Shown here one piece after another: positions 1 to 13,582 of a stretch of DNA of 64,000 nucleotides. A program made the translations under genes and the position numbers. Location of the stretch: contig VZSF01007823.1 of NCBI GenBank assembly GCA_013398295.1, forward strand, positions 1,209,092 through 1,273,091, given 5' to 3'. The notes below the pieces were generated by a model. That model saw nothing but the letters and a program-made list of their open reading frames with translations. It did not search any database and was not told where the DNA came from. Origin of the DNA: Chionis minor. Lineage: Eukaryota; Chordata; Aves; Charadriiformes; Chionididae. Each line of letters starts with the position of its first letter. Positions within the stretch are counted from its first letter, which is position 1.

Positions 1-3000
1 GATTTCAGGCATGAAAGTGCTCAATGATTCAGTGTGTTGGCACAAAGACTATATTTTGTGAGAATGTTACTGTCAAATAGACAGGTGTTGAAATAGCATA
101 CCTTTCCTGGTTGTGAACTACTATTGTTCACAGAAAAACTAATAGAAATGCTGCTTCTAATTTTGAGATTACTGAGCAAGCAGACTAAAATGCTTGCTTT
201 TTAAATAAGCTGATTTCACTGAGCTTTTGGGCTGACAGCTTTGTTAGTAGGGACAGTTCACTAGATCCAAAAAGCAAGTGGTTCACAACTGTTTGGGCAT
301 GATGTTTTCCTATAATCATGTCCTTTCCCCATCTTCATGTCTGTGTAGAGATTGATTTCTGAAATAAGAACATGTAATCTTAAACTCAATAACTGATTAC
401 AGAAGCAAGGTGCCTTCTGTACAGTCCATTTATAGACAAGAGTATTTCTAACTTAGTCTTTGTTTCTCCTTAGATGGTGATTTCCAGGTGACTGGAGAAG
501 CCAGGCAATAGTAATAACAGAAGATGGAGATTTTGCAGTTCTAGATAAAATAAAATAACAATTACAAGTTGATAAATTTCTTAGTTTTATGTGAAACATG
601 TAAAGCTCTTGGCTGAATTGGAACTGGGTAAATACTCCTTATTTTGGCTTACCCTTGACCTTACCACTGAATTTTTCAGACAGGTTACCGTGTTAAATCT
701 TCTGTATGATCCATTGACATCAAAGCAATCTTATTGTCTAACAGCACAATGAATAATGGGGCTTCGCTGAAGTAGGGTAGCTTTGAAAGAACAGATTTAG
801 CTGGCAAATAGCTTTAATTTCTTCCATGAGAAAAAACAAGTTTTTATTGAAACAGATGTGCTTGTCCTTAGCATGGGTAAAGTACCTTGTTGACAGCGTT
901 TTAAGATACCTGTGATACATTTAAAGAGATGACGGAGGTGTTTCCTTATGAGGAATTTTGGTTCCATGTTTTTTTGTCTGTTTTCACTGGGCAGTCACTT
1001 GTGGAGTTACTCTGAAAAGATGCTGTATCAAATGACATACACTTGAAGTCTTCCTCCTGCTTCTTGTAAGAACTGTGATTCCTTCTTGATACCTGAAAGC
1101 CTCATGCTGTGAGGCAGGAGTGAAAAATATCTTTTTAGATATGTGAAGCTTAGCAGATGCTCCCTCCAAGGTGCCTATGCATGCGTACTACAGGGTGGCT
1201 GCCTGGCTCAATACTTTTGCCTTGAATGAAAATTGCCTGCTTAAAGCAGATAACATCCAGTTTATATCAGCTGTGTTGAGGGTGATTCACCTTTTCAAAA
1301 GCACCTAAATGATTCACTCAGTTGTATGCTATTGGGTTTCAATGATACTTTGGCTCCTGAGTACACAAACCATTGCTGGGCATGGGAGTAAAACTTCTGT
1401 TAATTGTTTCTGAGAATTGCATGAAGGTAATGTTCAGTGGTTGCCTGGAGCAGTGGTGTCTGGGGGAAGTCTGTTTTCTTTCCAAGAGAAAAACAGATGT
1501 TTTGTTATGCACCAAATCAAATGAGCGTGGAGGAGATAAAAGCAGGAGTGATGAGAGGTTGGAACAAGTAGAAGCCTGGCTGTGCTTCACCTATAGGCAG
1601 ATACATGCCCATATGCGTTCTCTTGATGCTGAGCTGCTGTACTTAATGCTGGGATGTTCAGCCTATGTTGTAGTTCCTGCACAGAAGGTCCATTTGATGC
1701 TTTGCAAAACTGCCTTTGAATAGTCCCACATGGAGACTGTACTGTTTGTGTCAACCAGTCAAAGACTTTGGGGAGCATCTCTACGTTTGCACAGGTATGA
1801 TGTACCTCTCACATGGCACCAAAAATGAATGCTCATTCTAGCACTTGTATAGCACTGTTAAGTATACAAAATGTAGAAGAAACTACTCTCTCTTCCCTAA
1901 AAATGATGTGTAGGGAAAGGATGGACTGACTAATCTCAGCATAGTAAAGCAGAAAATGCTGGTTACATCATTGTGTTTTAAATCTTTAGTTAGGGATGTG
2001 AGTGTCATACTGTCATATAAGAGTGTAGCCATAGTTAGCATCTGAAAGGACTCGCTGTCAACAGTCAGTTCAATTTCAGCTACGTTATTCATAAGATTCA
2101 TTCCTCCCTCCAGCTGTTTCCACAAATTGAAAGATTTTACTTCAGTTTATAAATGCTATTTCCCCATTGTTCATGCCCACAGCTATTTTCCATGCCCAAA
2201 TATCCATCCCCCCAAGAAAAGAAATCCTGACCCTGTAAAAGAAGCCATGTGGAGTGATCCTTTGAGGAGAAAGTCCAAAATGGCACAATATTGGAGTTGC
2301 CATCTGCAAAACTTTAACAGCTGGTATTTCTCTGTTGTGTATCTATGGCTTCTTGGGGATATTGGGTACAGAGCAGAATATGAGTGGGGTGTGGTTGCGT
2401 TACCAAAGGGCTCTCATTTTTTGTGTTGTGGTTCCAGTTTTCTCATTAAAATTGGAAGGGCCAAAACTTGCTTCTCTGAGAACTGAATGGAGCAATTGCT
2501 TGACGTTTTGGTGGTTACCGCTACAGTATGAGGAGAATTTGTCACTCGCAAAAACTCCAACTGTGTTGGCTTTTTAAAAGGAAGACTGGTCGAATGGTTA
2601 AGAAAATACAGATGTCTGGAACAGCGAAGGTAATGCCTTGAAACTGTGCCATAAAATTAAGCTGCAGTTTGAAAAAGAGCCCTCAAACTTCAAACCATCT
2701 TCATACCTCTATTTTCTTTAGAGCCCCACCTGGAGTATAGCTGCTGAGAAGATTCAGCTAAACTGAATTTCATTTTTTTTACACCCTCAGACTTCCTAGG
2801 ATCAGAAAAAGGATCTTTAGCATGACTCTTGCATCTAGAAAGTAGGATAAAGAAACCCCCTTGTATATGGATGTCCCACTACGCATTCTTCCTTCAGGTT
2901 AAACACAAAAAGATTTGTCTGGGCAAAATGAGGTAGGAGTTCAGATTGTCACAGATACTCGGCGTACAGCAGAAAAGAGAAACAGTTATTCCATCAGGAA

Positions 3001-5734
3001 ATTGCCGGAATCTGTGCTCTGTAGGAACCTGTGAATCCTGGTGCTTTTATAATGTCTACAAATTTTAAGGCAAATCATCAGTTCAGATACCTCAGCCTCA
3101 AGTTATCAGCGGAGTAGATAGTCACAAAAGATATTTGAAGTGTATTCATAAGCTCATAAATCAGTACCTTTTGGAGTTGCAAAAGGCATTTATTTTGCTC
3201 TAGCAGGATGAAATCTGCTGTTAGTCAGCTTTTGTCTGCTGTGTGCTGGGCACAGGTATGACACTATATGCCTCTGTAATACAAATCACTGTCCTGGCAT
3301 CATAAAAAGTTTTAAAAGTATTTACCTACCTTTTGGAGGCCTAGGATTGAGTTTTGAATGAACTATGGTCAAGTTGGTGGGACTGGAAACCATGTGAAAT
3401 TTGGTAATGCAGACTTCATGCCAGACAAAACTGATTCATTTCTGTCTTGAATGTTTAGATTTGTTTGTTAACCAAACTCAGGAAAAAAAATATATTCACA
3501 TGAAGCTGAAACTCAAGAGTTTTTGCGTAATAGATTTTATAAGCCTCAAAGGCTGTATTTCTTTTATGATGGTGGAATTTTTAGCAGGAAAGCATTATTT
3601 ATACTCTGTGTTTATACTTTATTCTAGCTAAGTTACTTACTGGAAGACAAGTTTTGTTTGCGCAGTTTATTAACAAATTGTGCATGCAGTATTGTGCATA
3701 TAGGATGGTGCATAACTGCACCTATGTATCTGTAATAATTTGTCTATTTTAGATGCACATTTTCAATTCTCTGCTTACCAGTATTGGAAAGATCAGCATG
3801 CATATGAGTGAACTGAGGGAGGAACAGTGAAAGAGTAGGAGACAGGAGAGAAGTCTGGGATACAGTGTCATTTCTGTTATCCTCCAAGAACACTGGCAAT
3901 GGAGTGTATGACACTGGAGTTTAGCTGACAACTGCATAAGCATGAACTCTATGAAAGCAGACTAGAATTAAGTTTGCCCTTTCACTAGGTGAACTATGTG
4001 TTATGAGTTAAAAATCTGTTTTGACTTTTTTGTTTGGTGAATTGTGTTGGGAGGTCAGGTTGATGTAGGGTTACTTTTCTATAGTAATCACACTTTGAAA
4101 GACACAATAAAAATATTCTTGTATAGAGAGCAGATCCAAATTAGACCTCAACTGTGTTCAGCTTAAATCCATAAGAAAGAAGAAAAGGAAGATGAATGCC
4201 AGCTTCTGCGCCAGGGTGTACGATGCTGCCATTTCAAAGTTTGCTCAAATATGGGCTCCCACGAGATGAGGGAAGTTTGAGTCAAACTTTGCTGTAGGCT
4301 CATTTGCTTCTGGAGTGAGAGGGTACGTGTGTTCAGATAGTGGATTTTACACTCTGGCCTTGTCCTGAAGAAGATATTTCCATATGGGTGTTATACCAAA
4401 TTTACCCTACTGTGTGTGGATTGCTTTCTGCTTGACAGGAGGCCAAAACATTCCCTGCAAGGGAGAAGGGGCTGAAATTGTATCTGATCTGAGTGTTAAT
4501 CTGTGTCCCTCAGGCTTATCCCGTGGATGTTTCTGAGTTGCAAGGGCAGTGCTGGATATACCTTTTCAATGAGATCATTGCAAAATCAAATTGCTGTTAA
4601 GCAATTTTACTCACAGTTTTGAGTTGAGGTAACGTACGAACACCAGTGCTAAAACTTTGGGTAGAAATGCTGGTGCCAGAGTGACGCTCCAAGTGCTGTC
4701 TGGATAAAATTAATAATTTTGCACAAATATTTCAAATTCACGTTACATGCTTTAATATTGCTAAACATAAACGATAGTGCAATACAGCACTGCAGCCAGT
4801 CTGAAAACAAGAAAGGGGACCCTGTTCCTGAATGCACTGGCTACTTGTTCTTCCTGGACACATTCAGCTGAATGGAAGGCCATGGGATCATGCTTTCTTC
4901 TTGACATGTTTTTGAGGCTGCATACTCTCGTGCGCTCTCTGGCATTAGAGCTGTTAAGACTTGCAATGCAAGCAGAGAAGTGGGATTCAGGAAGTCTGAA
5001 TCACCCAAACAAGGTGCAGAGTGGAGCAGTCTGCACGGGGCTCGGTTGCAGGGCAGCAGTGCTTCTCTGACTGCTGCTGTGGGTCTCGGTCCTCTCCAAT
5101 AAAAGAATGAAACAGTTAAGTCCGTAACACTGCTCAGCATCAGGTTTACCCCTGCTCTGCAGACTGTGAAGAAAGATTGTTCCCTCAGCAGAAGTCACCA
5201 GTACAGTAGGTCTATTCAAGCCTGCATCTGGGAAGATAGTTAGTGCCTTCATTTATGAAATTCCTATCACAGAAGTGTAAGTTCTTTGGAATAGAGGCTG
5301 GTCTCTCGAGAGGTCTCTAACATGTCATGTACACAGCAGTACGTAAATCACTTTCATAAAAGGAAACAGGAGAAGCTCTTTCAAATCATCGAATACCTTC
5401 TCACAGCCTGGAGAGGTTTAAAAGATATTTGAAATCATTCATGGTTTGTTTGTGGGTTTGTTTTTGTTTTGCCTCTGCCTAAAACCCCCTCGGTCCCGTC
5501 CGCCACTGAATGGAGCATACGCAGGAATAGAGCTAGCATGTCTGTGGCTGCTGCCCAGCTTCCTTGCTCTGCTGGGAATGGCTGTTGCTCTAGCAATCCT
5601 CAACAGAAACCCTCTGTTGGCAGGAGCCACAGTCCATAGTGGTTAGGTGGCTGCAGTCAGCTCCGCTGGGTGGGTGTTTTGCTGCCTCCTGCTACAAGGA
5701 ATGTTAAAACAGGTTTAAGTGTTTCCAGTTGTTT

Positions 5735-5750
5735 TGCCGTCTAGTGGTTG
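5735..5750 (-). promoter_or_regulatory. CTCF-like motif (candidate)
   Basis: On the minus strand the core reads CCACTAGACGGCA. It matches the general vertebrate CTCF consensus CCACYAGRKGGCR at all positions but one (C in place of K). It lies in a locally GC-richer patch. Binding cannot be judged from sequence alone, and a 13-base match can occur by chance in a window this size. Confidence 0.35.
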
Positions 5751-8700
5751 GAGGCCTGATGAAAGGAGATTTATAACACTTCTGCTTGTGGTAGCTTGTC
5801 AAAACTTTCCTTTCATGCAGATGACAAAGGTCAGTGCTGTGGGAGCTGAACTCTTTTCTTGAGGAAAAGCACCTCTCCTTCTGACGGCTGCCTACACCTG
5901 TGAGGGAGCGATAGCTGGGAAGATGCTCTCTATAAACTCACAAGCCAGCTTGTGGTAGTAAGGGAAGAACGCTTATTTGCACAGTAGTTATAAAGCCAGT
6001 GGATATACCTGAGGACCACAGTACCATTTCCATTGCGATAGATTCAGTTCTTCATCATTTTACCTTATAAAAATATCCTTTCTAGGAAGAAATGACTCGT
6101 TCTCTATGGGATCTTATTGGTGTTTTTTACATTTGTGAAGGGCAACTCTTGAAATTCCTCATGTTTCTTCTAATGGCTTTTCAGTGTTGATTCACACTTT
6201 CCTTTTTTGTTTCAGTGTAGAAGAGTGAAATTCCAGCAAAGCTGACTTAGTGAAAACTGAATTAGTGTTGATGGCGGGAGTGAAATGTAACTTGATCTTC
6301 TGTCTCCAGCACTTGAATCAGGAACTGAAATAATTGTTCTAAGACCCTGGAGGAGTTGCCAGAAAATAGAGTGGTGCTTCTGCCAGAGAGTCACCGCAGA
6401 AGTGCCAGACATTCCTCCTCTCTGAGCTTGTTGAGTGTGTGTATTTGAGAAGGAAAATACACACAGGCAGCAGGGGACCAAAATGCTTTTCTCTTGGAGA
6501 TGCTTGCTGAACGTGCAGCGTAGAGCCACGCCACGGGCAGCGCCCATACAGTGTGACAGCTGGCAAGGGGTATATGCACAGGACCTAAGCACAGGAGTTT
6601 GTTCCCTGATTTTTCTCTGCTGAGCAGTGGCATTAGTCGCTCTGTCACAGGGCTTGACAGAGGATATGAGGTAAAGCCACTAGAAACAGAACTGGAGGGC
6701 ACATCACGCAGCAAGAGGAGCTAGTTCAGTCCCTGAAGAAGTTGTGGCTCATTGGAAGAGATGATGTTGTCTGCCAACTACTAGGCCCAGCTGCACTGGT
6801 TAATGATTCGTGCTTTTAATTGAAACCATTGTGCACTACTATAGTCCTGCCTTCTGGGAGCTGCTGGTGCAATAAATCTTGATTTTTCCATATTAGAAAG
6901 CTGTGTTCTTTGGGGATTTTAAAAAGTCTCGGACTTTTCTGCCCCCCCTTTCCTGTTGCTATAGCTACTATAATTTTTGTTAACAAAGGCAATAAGAAGT
7001 ACTTTGCTGTGCTTAGTTTATATTATTGTGATTCTGGTATAGCTGCCAATATTCTCGCTGTTCCTTCTCTCCCTTCTTTTACTCCCCAACCCCCTTAGAG
7101 TCAATTCTTTCAAGAAACTGCAGGAGTCTGGGAACTGCTAGTCTCCTGCAGTCACTGCAGGATTGTATGTGCATGGGGGAAAGATGCTTCTACCCATGAA
7201 TTAGGGACTCAAAAACCTGAGTTTGGATTTGAGTTTGGGCTTGTGTATTGAATGAGCAGTTACCCAGAGTTTGGACGCTTCCGAAACCCATGGAGTTGCA
7301 CCCACTTTGCAGGACAGCAGGAGTTTCTGTTTCTTTCAGTGAAGTCCCACGTCAAGTTACCACAGTATTGCAGATCCATTTTTCTTGAAGTATCTTTGGG
7401 AAAATTCAAAGTTTATTCCATGAGGAAAATTTTAGCTATGTCCCTGAGCGTAAGGAAAGATGGGCTGCTTCCTCTGGGGGACACAGTGCTTTCCCAGCGT
7501 GGAAGGGAAGAAGCGAAGGGTATTTCTGTTCACTCCTGGTGTTTCTTATTTCATTTTTTTCCTTTTAAAAATCCTCTTAACTTCCTTGTTTCCTGCCTGT
7601 GTTTTCCCGCAACAGTGTGTTAGCTATCCTTCATCTCACCCTTGTTCTACCAGTCTTCCACTCTTCTGATGTTTGTCTGGTCCTCACCCCTCCTCCCTGT
7701 TTCTCCAAACAGAGTGTGGTTCCTCTTGAGTTTCACTCGTTTTGCTGGCACCGTGCTTCTCTCCCGTGTTTCCTTTCTGTCTGTTCAGTCATCTGAGGTG
7801 GGAGATGGAGCTTAGGCAGGTGGGGCGTGCACCGCACCCTCTCAGTCAGCCTGCTCACACCCCACTGTGGTTTATCATCCTGGGAGCACAGGGGGCTTGG
7901 TTTTATTTGTTTTGGCTTAGATTGTGTAGAGTTTGATGGAGAGGGAGGCAGTAGCCAGGAGGTTCATAAACATAAAGGCAATCTGAATCAGAAAACCAGT
8001 GTGTACAAAAGAAGTGCTCGTTGCCCTGAGAGATGCCAGTTTGCACAGGAAGGAAGGTGCAGCAGACAGGAGAGGAGGGTTTTGGTGACTGCAGAAGCTG
8101 GTGAGGAATAGCTTGTCTCTGTTACTGATTGTGTTTACCACTGGTGATAGCCACAGGTCTGGGCCCCATCATGTTTCTGAAGAACTTGAACTTACTAAAG
8201 AACATGTCATCACTGGTTGTGTGTGAGCTAAGTCATAAAGTTACCCCTGGCTCATTGGTAGAGCAATGATATTTGGAAAGAACAGACCATAGACTTCTGA
8301 AACAGAGTAGGGAAAAATAGAAGCAGCTCGGAGAAAATGGACCACTCAATGAGCGGCCAGAATGTGGACGATGGGATTTACTCTCTGGCACTGAATTTGA
8401 GGATCTCACCTCTCAGCAGCTTTCCTAAGACAACAGAAGAAATCCATGTCAGAGCTAAAACACAGTTCAGAGCTCCTGCATCCTGCAAAGATTGCTTTAA
8501 GTGCAAGAACATAATTTCTAAATGTAAACAGATACTTCTTCTGGACGGTTCTTGCACAAATTCCTAATACAAACAACAGACTTGCTTGCCATCCCATTTG
8601 CTGTGACTAACGCCTGTTTCCAGGGCCACTTCTGTATGTTCTTTGGATACAGGGGAATTAAGATCATCTTTGTGCCTTTCTAAAGATTCTCTGGGTAACT

Positions 8701-9751
8701 GCCAAGAGCAAGAGACAGAACCAAGGTTATTCTCATCTCTTTGTATAAGCCAAGACAGTTTTGGCTAATATGTTCTACTTACATCCACGAGGTCTCCAGC
8801 CAGTTCCTCATCCTCCTAGGCTGCTTTTGTGTGATCATATTGAGACAGTCTGTCTGAATTACGAGTTGGTTCACTAGAAGTGTTAGCATTGGCAGCTTAG
8901 GTATTACAGACAGGAGATACTGACTTCTTGGAGATACTGACTCACAACAGTAACACGATTACTAGGACATAGTGATCTTAGCAGAAGGAGATTCATAGTA
9001 ACACCACATATCAGTTCTTGACCTTACTGAAGCACTGGCGTCAAAGATCTTCCACTGCTGCTTGAAACTTAAAACAGCACTTTGTCACAATGTCAACTTG
9101 CCTTCTGCTTATGCCGATTAATTAATTTTACTGCATGGTATTAGAGAGAAGTGAAAAGACTTTGTGCAGGACAGCATCAGTAGTTTCTGTGAGTTACTTC
9201 AGCAGAAGACCTCTGTCTTTCAATCCTCCTGACGCTCATGAACCATCGATTCCACATCCTTCTCCAGATGCTTCTTGCCACCTTCCTCTGAATTAGTTTT
9301 TTGGTGACATTTGCATTGGCCAGGAGAGTTGGTTATCCTCAGACTGTCCTTTGCTGAATGTTCCTTACAGCCTTCTCTGGGAGCAAAACACTGTTTGGAT
9401 CTCTGTACAGACTTGATCTTTAAATGGCCTCAGATTTTCTTCTAGTCCTGTTAGCCATCTTGCCTGTTCCCTTCTACTTTGCATTGGGGAAAGGCAGTTA
9501 CGCACACTTGATGGTGATCCAGGGCTTCTGCTTTGTTGCTCTGAGTTGAACAATACAACCACTTTGTTTTTCTCTCTATTTACAGCCAGGACCAGCATAC
9601 TGAAGGTCACCTTATCTCCTGCAAAGCATGCCTGAACCTGAGCACTGAGTGTGGCAAATGACCTAACCTGCCTCACTGCATTTGGGAGTAACATTTTCAT
9701 CAACCATTGTTTTTTTCCTCATTTTGCTGCTTTGTTTGCTTTTCCACTAAC

Positions 9752-9826
9752 ACCTCCTTTTTTTCTTTTTTTTTTTCCTCTCTTCCCCCCCCCCCCCCCC
9801 ATCTTCCCTCTTTCCTTTATTTTTTC
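9752..9826 (+). repeat. polypyrimidine tract with a 16-C run
   Basis: This is an almost pure C/T stretch: T-rich blocks, then 16 consecutive C residues at 9785-9800, then more CT-rich sequence. It is low-complexity DNA. The open frame crossing it reads only Phe/Pro/Leu low-complexity peptide and is not a gene. Long C runs like this are often miscounted in assemblies. Confidence 0.85.
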
Positions 9827-10854
9827 AGACCATTTCCTTTTTTTGCTGCTTATGCTGTCAGGGGAGGAGAGTCAGGATGAGCTACAAACCTGACCCTCTT
9901 CCCTCCCTGCCCTCTATGGAGGTTGGAAGCAGTGTCTCCCTGGCAATCCTGGCCTTTGGTAGGTGTCTTTCCTCCTCTCTGCTCTCAGGAAGGGCTCTGC
10001 AGAAGGAGTCTGAGGCAAACATGCTAAAAAAAGTCTCATGGCCTTCTGAAAGTAGATGAAAATAGTGCCACCAGCTGCAGTGGCCAAGCTGTCCATTTAA
10101 AACCTTTGATCTCCTTGTTTTTCTCAGCGGCACTCTTTCCCACATTGTCACAAATAGCCAGCTACAAAAAGACCATTTAAAGGGTTTTCAAGCTTTGTGA
10201 GTGTCAACCTCACTACTGTCTCTCAGGGCATGATAGAGGCATCTCAAAGGTCTGTTTGCACAGGCAGTAGTAAGCCAAGTTATTCATTTATAGCTCACTG
10301 CCTGCTCTGAGATAATTCACTGATGATATTCTTACTCCTAAGTATGCCCTTATACAAAGTAATTTGGGAAGTGTTTTACCCCCTCTAAACATGTACAAAG
10401 AACATCTGCATAGAGGGTTTGTCTGCAGTATTTAGGATGCTGTAAGTTCTCCTCTGTGTACAGACAAGTTCTATCTTGTTTCTGCTTTATAGAGTATGAA
10501 TTGAGAAATGAAAATTAAGGTAATTTGTCTACACTGGAAAGTCAATTCAAGTTTAAAGTATGATATAATAGAGATCTTGTTAAGCTACCCTCTGTATGGC
10601 TGGGTGTGCTTCAAGGCGTTCCTGGGTAGCACATCTTGCTTCTAGAAGAGATGTCCATGTGCAGAAGTAGTCAGGAAATAGCTCAACTAGCGTAACTCAA
10701 GCCGTTTATCCAGTGACTCAAAGTAATGTGTACCAAAATGAAGAGTGAATCACTCACTCTCAAGTCTCTATGCAGCTGCATCAAGATTCTCCTTTCTCCC
10801 ATCACGTATTATTAAAACTTTGTGCAAGGCATATAACTGCGATTAATTTTGCGG

Positions 10855-10873
10855 TTTGCACTCTAGTGGCGCT
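10855..10873 (-). promoter_or_regulatory. CTCF-like motif (candidate)
   Basis: The plus strand reads tgcactctagtggcgctc. Its complement contains GCGCCACTAGAGTGCA, matching the CTCF core consensus CCACYAGRKGGCR with one mismatch (T for G). The motif lies on the same strand as the candidate at 5735-5750, so the two are co-oriented. The flanks are unusually GC-rich for this region. The call rests only on motif matching. Confidence 0.35.
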
Positions 10874-11640
10874 CTAAGCGGGAGCCAGGTGTGTCTGGCA
10901 GGAAGGAAGGGAGGTGTGCTAACAACACTGGGGACTGTATTATAGCTGTGACCCATCTTTTGCCTCACAGGATGCTCTAATGAATCAGAACCTACAGTAG
11001 TTGCAAAGTCAGGATGCTTCTCAGCTGTCCACCAGACTTTGTCAGTCAGCCTTGGGGTAAGGAAGGTTCAGTCATCGGTTTCACCTCAACAGGGAGGTTG
11101 GTTTTAAGACTCAGTAGGACTTTCAGCTTGGTTTGTTCACTTTGTGTCTGCCCTGCAGCCTATGCTCGAACGCAGCCTCTACTAAGCAGTGAACTGTGCT
11201 TGGAATTGTACTGTGATGTTTTTAGGGACCGCTGACACCCTGTGGGAAATACCAAAGGACAGTCTATTTTCTGATCTCTCATATTCCTTGTGATGCAAAA
11301 AATATTAATGAAAAAGAATATTTGTTCCTTGAAGCTAATCTACTGTCATTCCCTAGCAAGATTTTAATCTGTTTCTTGTGTCAGAAGAAGCAATTCATTA
11401 TTGTGCAAATGATGTTGATGTTGCAATTAAAGCACTATGACTTCATTGAGGAATAAGCAAGGGGAGCAGGTGAGCTCCTGAGGCTTGAACTGGTGTTTTC
11501 CTGCAAATATCCTTAGGATGTAAGGAAAGGACAAAAGAAGAATAATACAGAGGAACTGTGATATATGTTAGGCACAATTTGTATGTAGACTGTTTTCATT
11601 GTGGTATCTGCTCATCATGGAAATGTTTGTGTTGCCAAGT

Positions 11641-11710
11641 TATATATGCCTTTATATATATACATATATATATAGGCCTATATATATATATATGCCTTTA
11701 TATATATATA
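11641..11710. repeat. TA microsatellite with a central AGGCCT palindrome
   Basis: About 70 bases of alternating TA are interrupted by tatatatgccttta, which occurs twice (11641-11654 and 11687-11700), and by a central ataggcctat flanked by TA runs. The block is largely self-complementary and could extrude as a cruciform. It probably varies in length between individuals. Confidence 0.85.
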
Positions 11711-11740
11711 ACCTTTATCACAACATGCGATGACTGAGGG

Positions 11741-11789
11741 CTTTCAACAAGTCAGCGTTTGTTAAGTTTATTACAGGGCTTGTTGAAAG
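11741..11789. repeat. short inverted repeat (11-bp arms, 27-nt spacer)
   Basis: ctttcaacaag at 11741-11751 is the exact reverse complement of cttgttgaaag at 11779-11789. The stem could extend inward by a wobble pair and a C-G pair. It begins about 30 bases after the TA microsatellite. The arms are too short and the spacer too long for a typical microRNA precursor. No family was recognised. Confidence 0.6.
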
Positions 11790-13567
11790 GACTTACCAGA
11801 TTGTGACTGACACACAAGTATAGCAGAAGGAACAAGAAGTCACTTTTCTCTAGTAAAGCCTGATCCAGATCTGAGGTGCACACTGATTTTGCTTGCTGAA
11901 GCCATGTGAGAGTAATGCAGATGCTTGGCATCTAAAACCAAATTTTAGTGTATGAAATCCAAGAGGTTTTGTTACATCAAATACATGAGTTTCTGATGCA
12001 TCCATGTCAGAGAGAAAATGTCTGGATGAACGTGTTTTGTCTCTGTTCCCAAAAAATTAAAAGCAAATATAGCCTGCATGTTTACAAGGCCAAAATTGTA
12101 TTTTATACACTGTAGGAACATATTTATAACACTTAGAGTGCTGTCCACAATCGAAAAGATTCCTGTCTTAAAGAGAAAACATGCAAATTTAGTTTTAAGT
12201 AACATGTATTTTGAAGGCACTTTTAAGGCATGGTTCCCTGGCAGTCCAAAAGAACCCAAATGAATGGCTGAAACATCAGCCTCACTAAAACAAAAAAAAC
12301 CCCAAACCCAAATGGTTGGTTTCAGATGAAGCAGGTAGCTATACGAATGTGACGGGGTGAGAATGTGTGGCTAGCGTAGGCAGGAGAAAATAAGACTGTA
12401 ATATTTCAGATTGACATCAGTTTTAAGGGCAGCGTGAGGGTGTGTTTCATGCCTGGCTAAAGCCATGTGAGTTCACACTATCAGCAAAATGTATAGTTAA
12501 GATTGCTCTGAGCATATAATAGTGCCAGCTAATGGTACCCTTAAGTATTGTAAACTCTTCTCAAATCAAGATATTTAAGCTTGAACTAGTCAATGTATTT
12601 TTTTTTAAATATTTTTTCTTCAACCTACACAGGGAAATACTAACTTCTGATTCGGTAGCAGCCATATGTTTTTTGTTAATGTCTTCTTCTCACTTCCCTG
12701 GGGAGCAGTCACTTTTAAAGGAGCCTTCAGTTTATTCCAGTTTGATTTGTCAATAGATAGGAACTTGTTTTATTTAGTGAGAGCTCTCTAAATGCTCATT
12801 TAGCCCAAACAAGTCAGGAGAAGTCACAGTGAAGTTACTTCCCTGCTGGTACAACAATAGCTGTAATTTATCTAAATTGGAAGGAAGCCTTGTATAGGCC
12901 ACTAGCTGAATGAAAAGTGGCTATTGGAGACTGTAGTAGATGGGGGCACAAATCGATACACCTTTCCCTTATGCAGAAAGGAAAAAAGATTCAGTCCAAA
13001 GGCTGGATTCAGTCCAGCTTCTTCAGTTGAAATACAATTCCAGTGATGTAAGAGCTCAAAGCACAAACAAAACCTTACTGGTCCTTTTTAATACCAAAGC
13101 AAACAAGATAAAGCAAACACCTGAAGCATCAGAGAGTTCCCATAATTATATTCAAATTTTTTCAAATACAATGTGCCCTCCATAGTCTGTGAAGCATGGT
13201 CACACTAGTATTAGTGAAAATTCCTTCATAAAAGACAAGCGAGCATGCACGGTAGCATTAGTCTCTGATTTTCATGTTGTTCTCCTTCCATTTCAAAGCT
13301 GTGATGTTCAAGCAGTGCTTGAATAAAGCTTGAATAAAGAGCTTATCACTGAATTCTTACTTTTGGGCCTCAGCATATTGGAAGTGATGTCTGTTCTCTC
13401 CACCAGGTATTGCCCGTTTTCAGTTCAAGGGAACAAAGAGCTTGAGGGAAAATAAATGAAGTAATAAGAAGGTAAAGAAGGCTGCTCCTGTTATATTAGC
13501 ACAATGGAAGATGTTATGATTCAAATTATGAAAATGTTTTCTCTAAAGCGTTTTCTAAAGTGGGGTG

Positions 13568-13582
13568 TTTTTTTTTTTTTTT
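13568..13582. repeat. poly-T run of 15
   Basis: Homopolymer T run immediately upstream of the truncated 5' edge of the CR1 copy that follows. It may mark the pre-integration sequence or the junction; the sequence does not decide. Confidence 0.8.

Noticed and set aside
1373..1723. 116-codon open frame on the plus strand upstream of the gene
   Set aside because: It shows no recognisable motif, sits in AT-rich sequence with overlapping frames on the other strand, and has no promoter or splice context. Its length is within chance for this window.
9651..9893. 80-codon open frame rich in Phe and Pro
   Set aside because: It is a translation of a polypyrimidine tract with a 16-C run, which is low-complexity DNA and not a protein.
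11741..11789. Hairpin considered as a microRNA precursor
   Set aside because: The 11-bp arms with a 27-nt spacer are too short for a standard pre-miRNA stem, and no known mature sequence is recognised.
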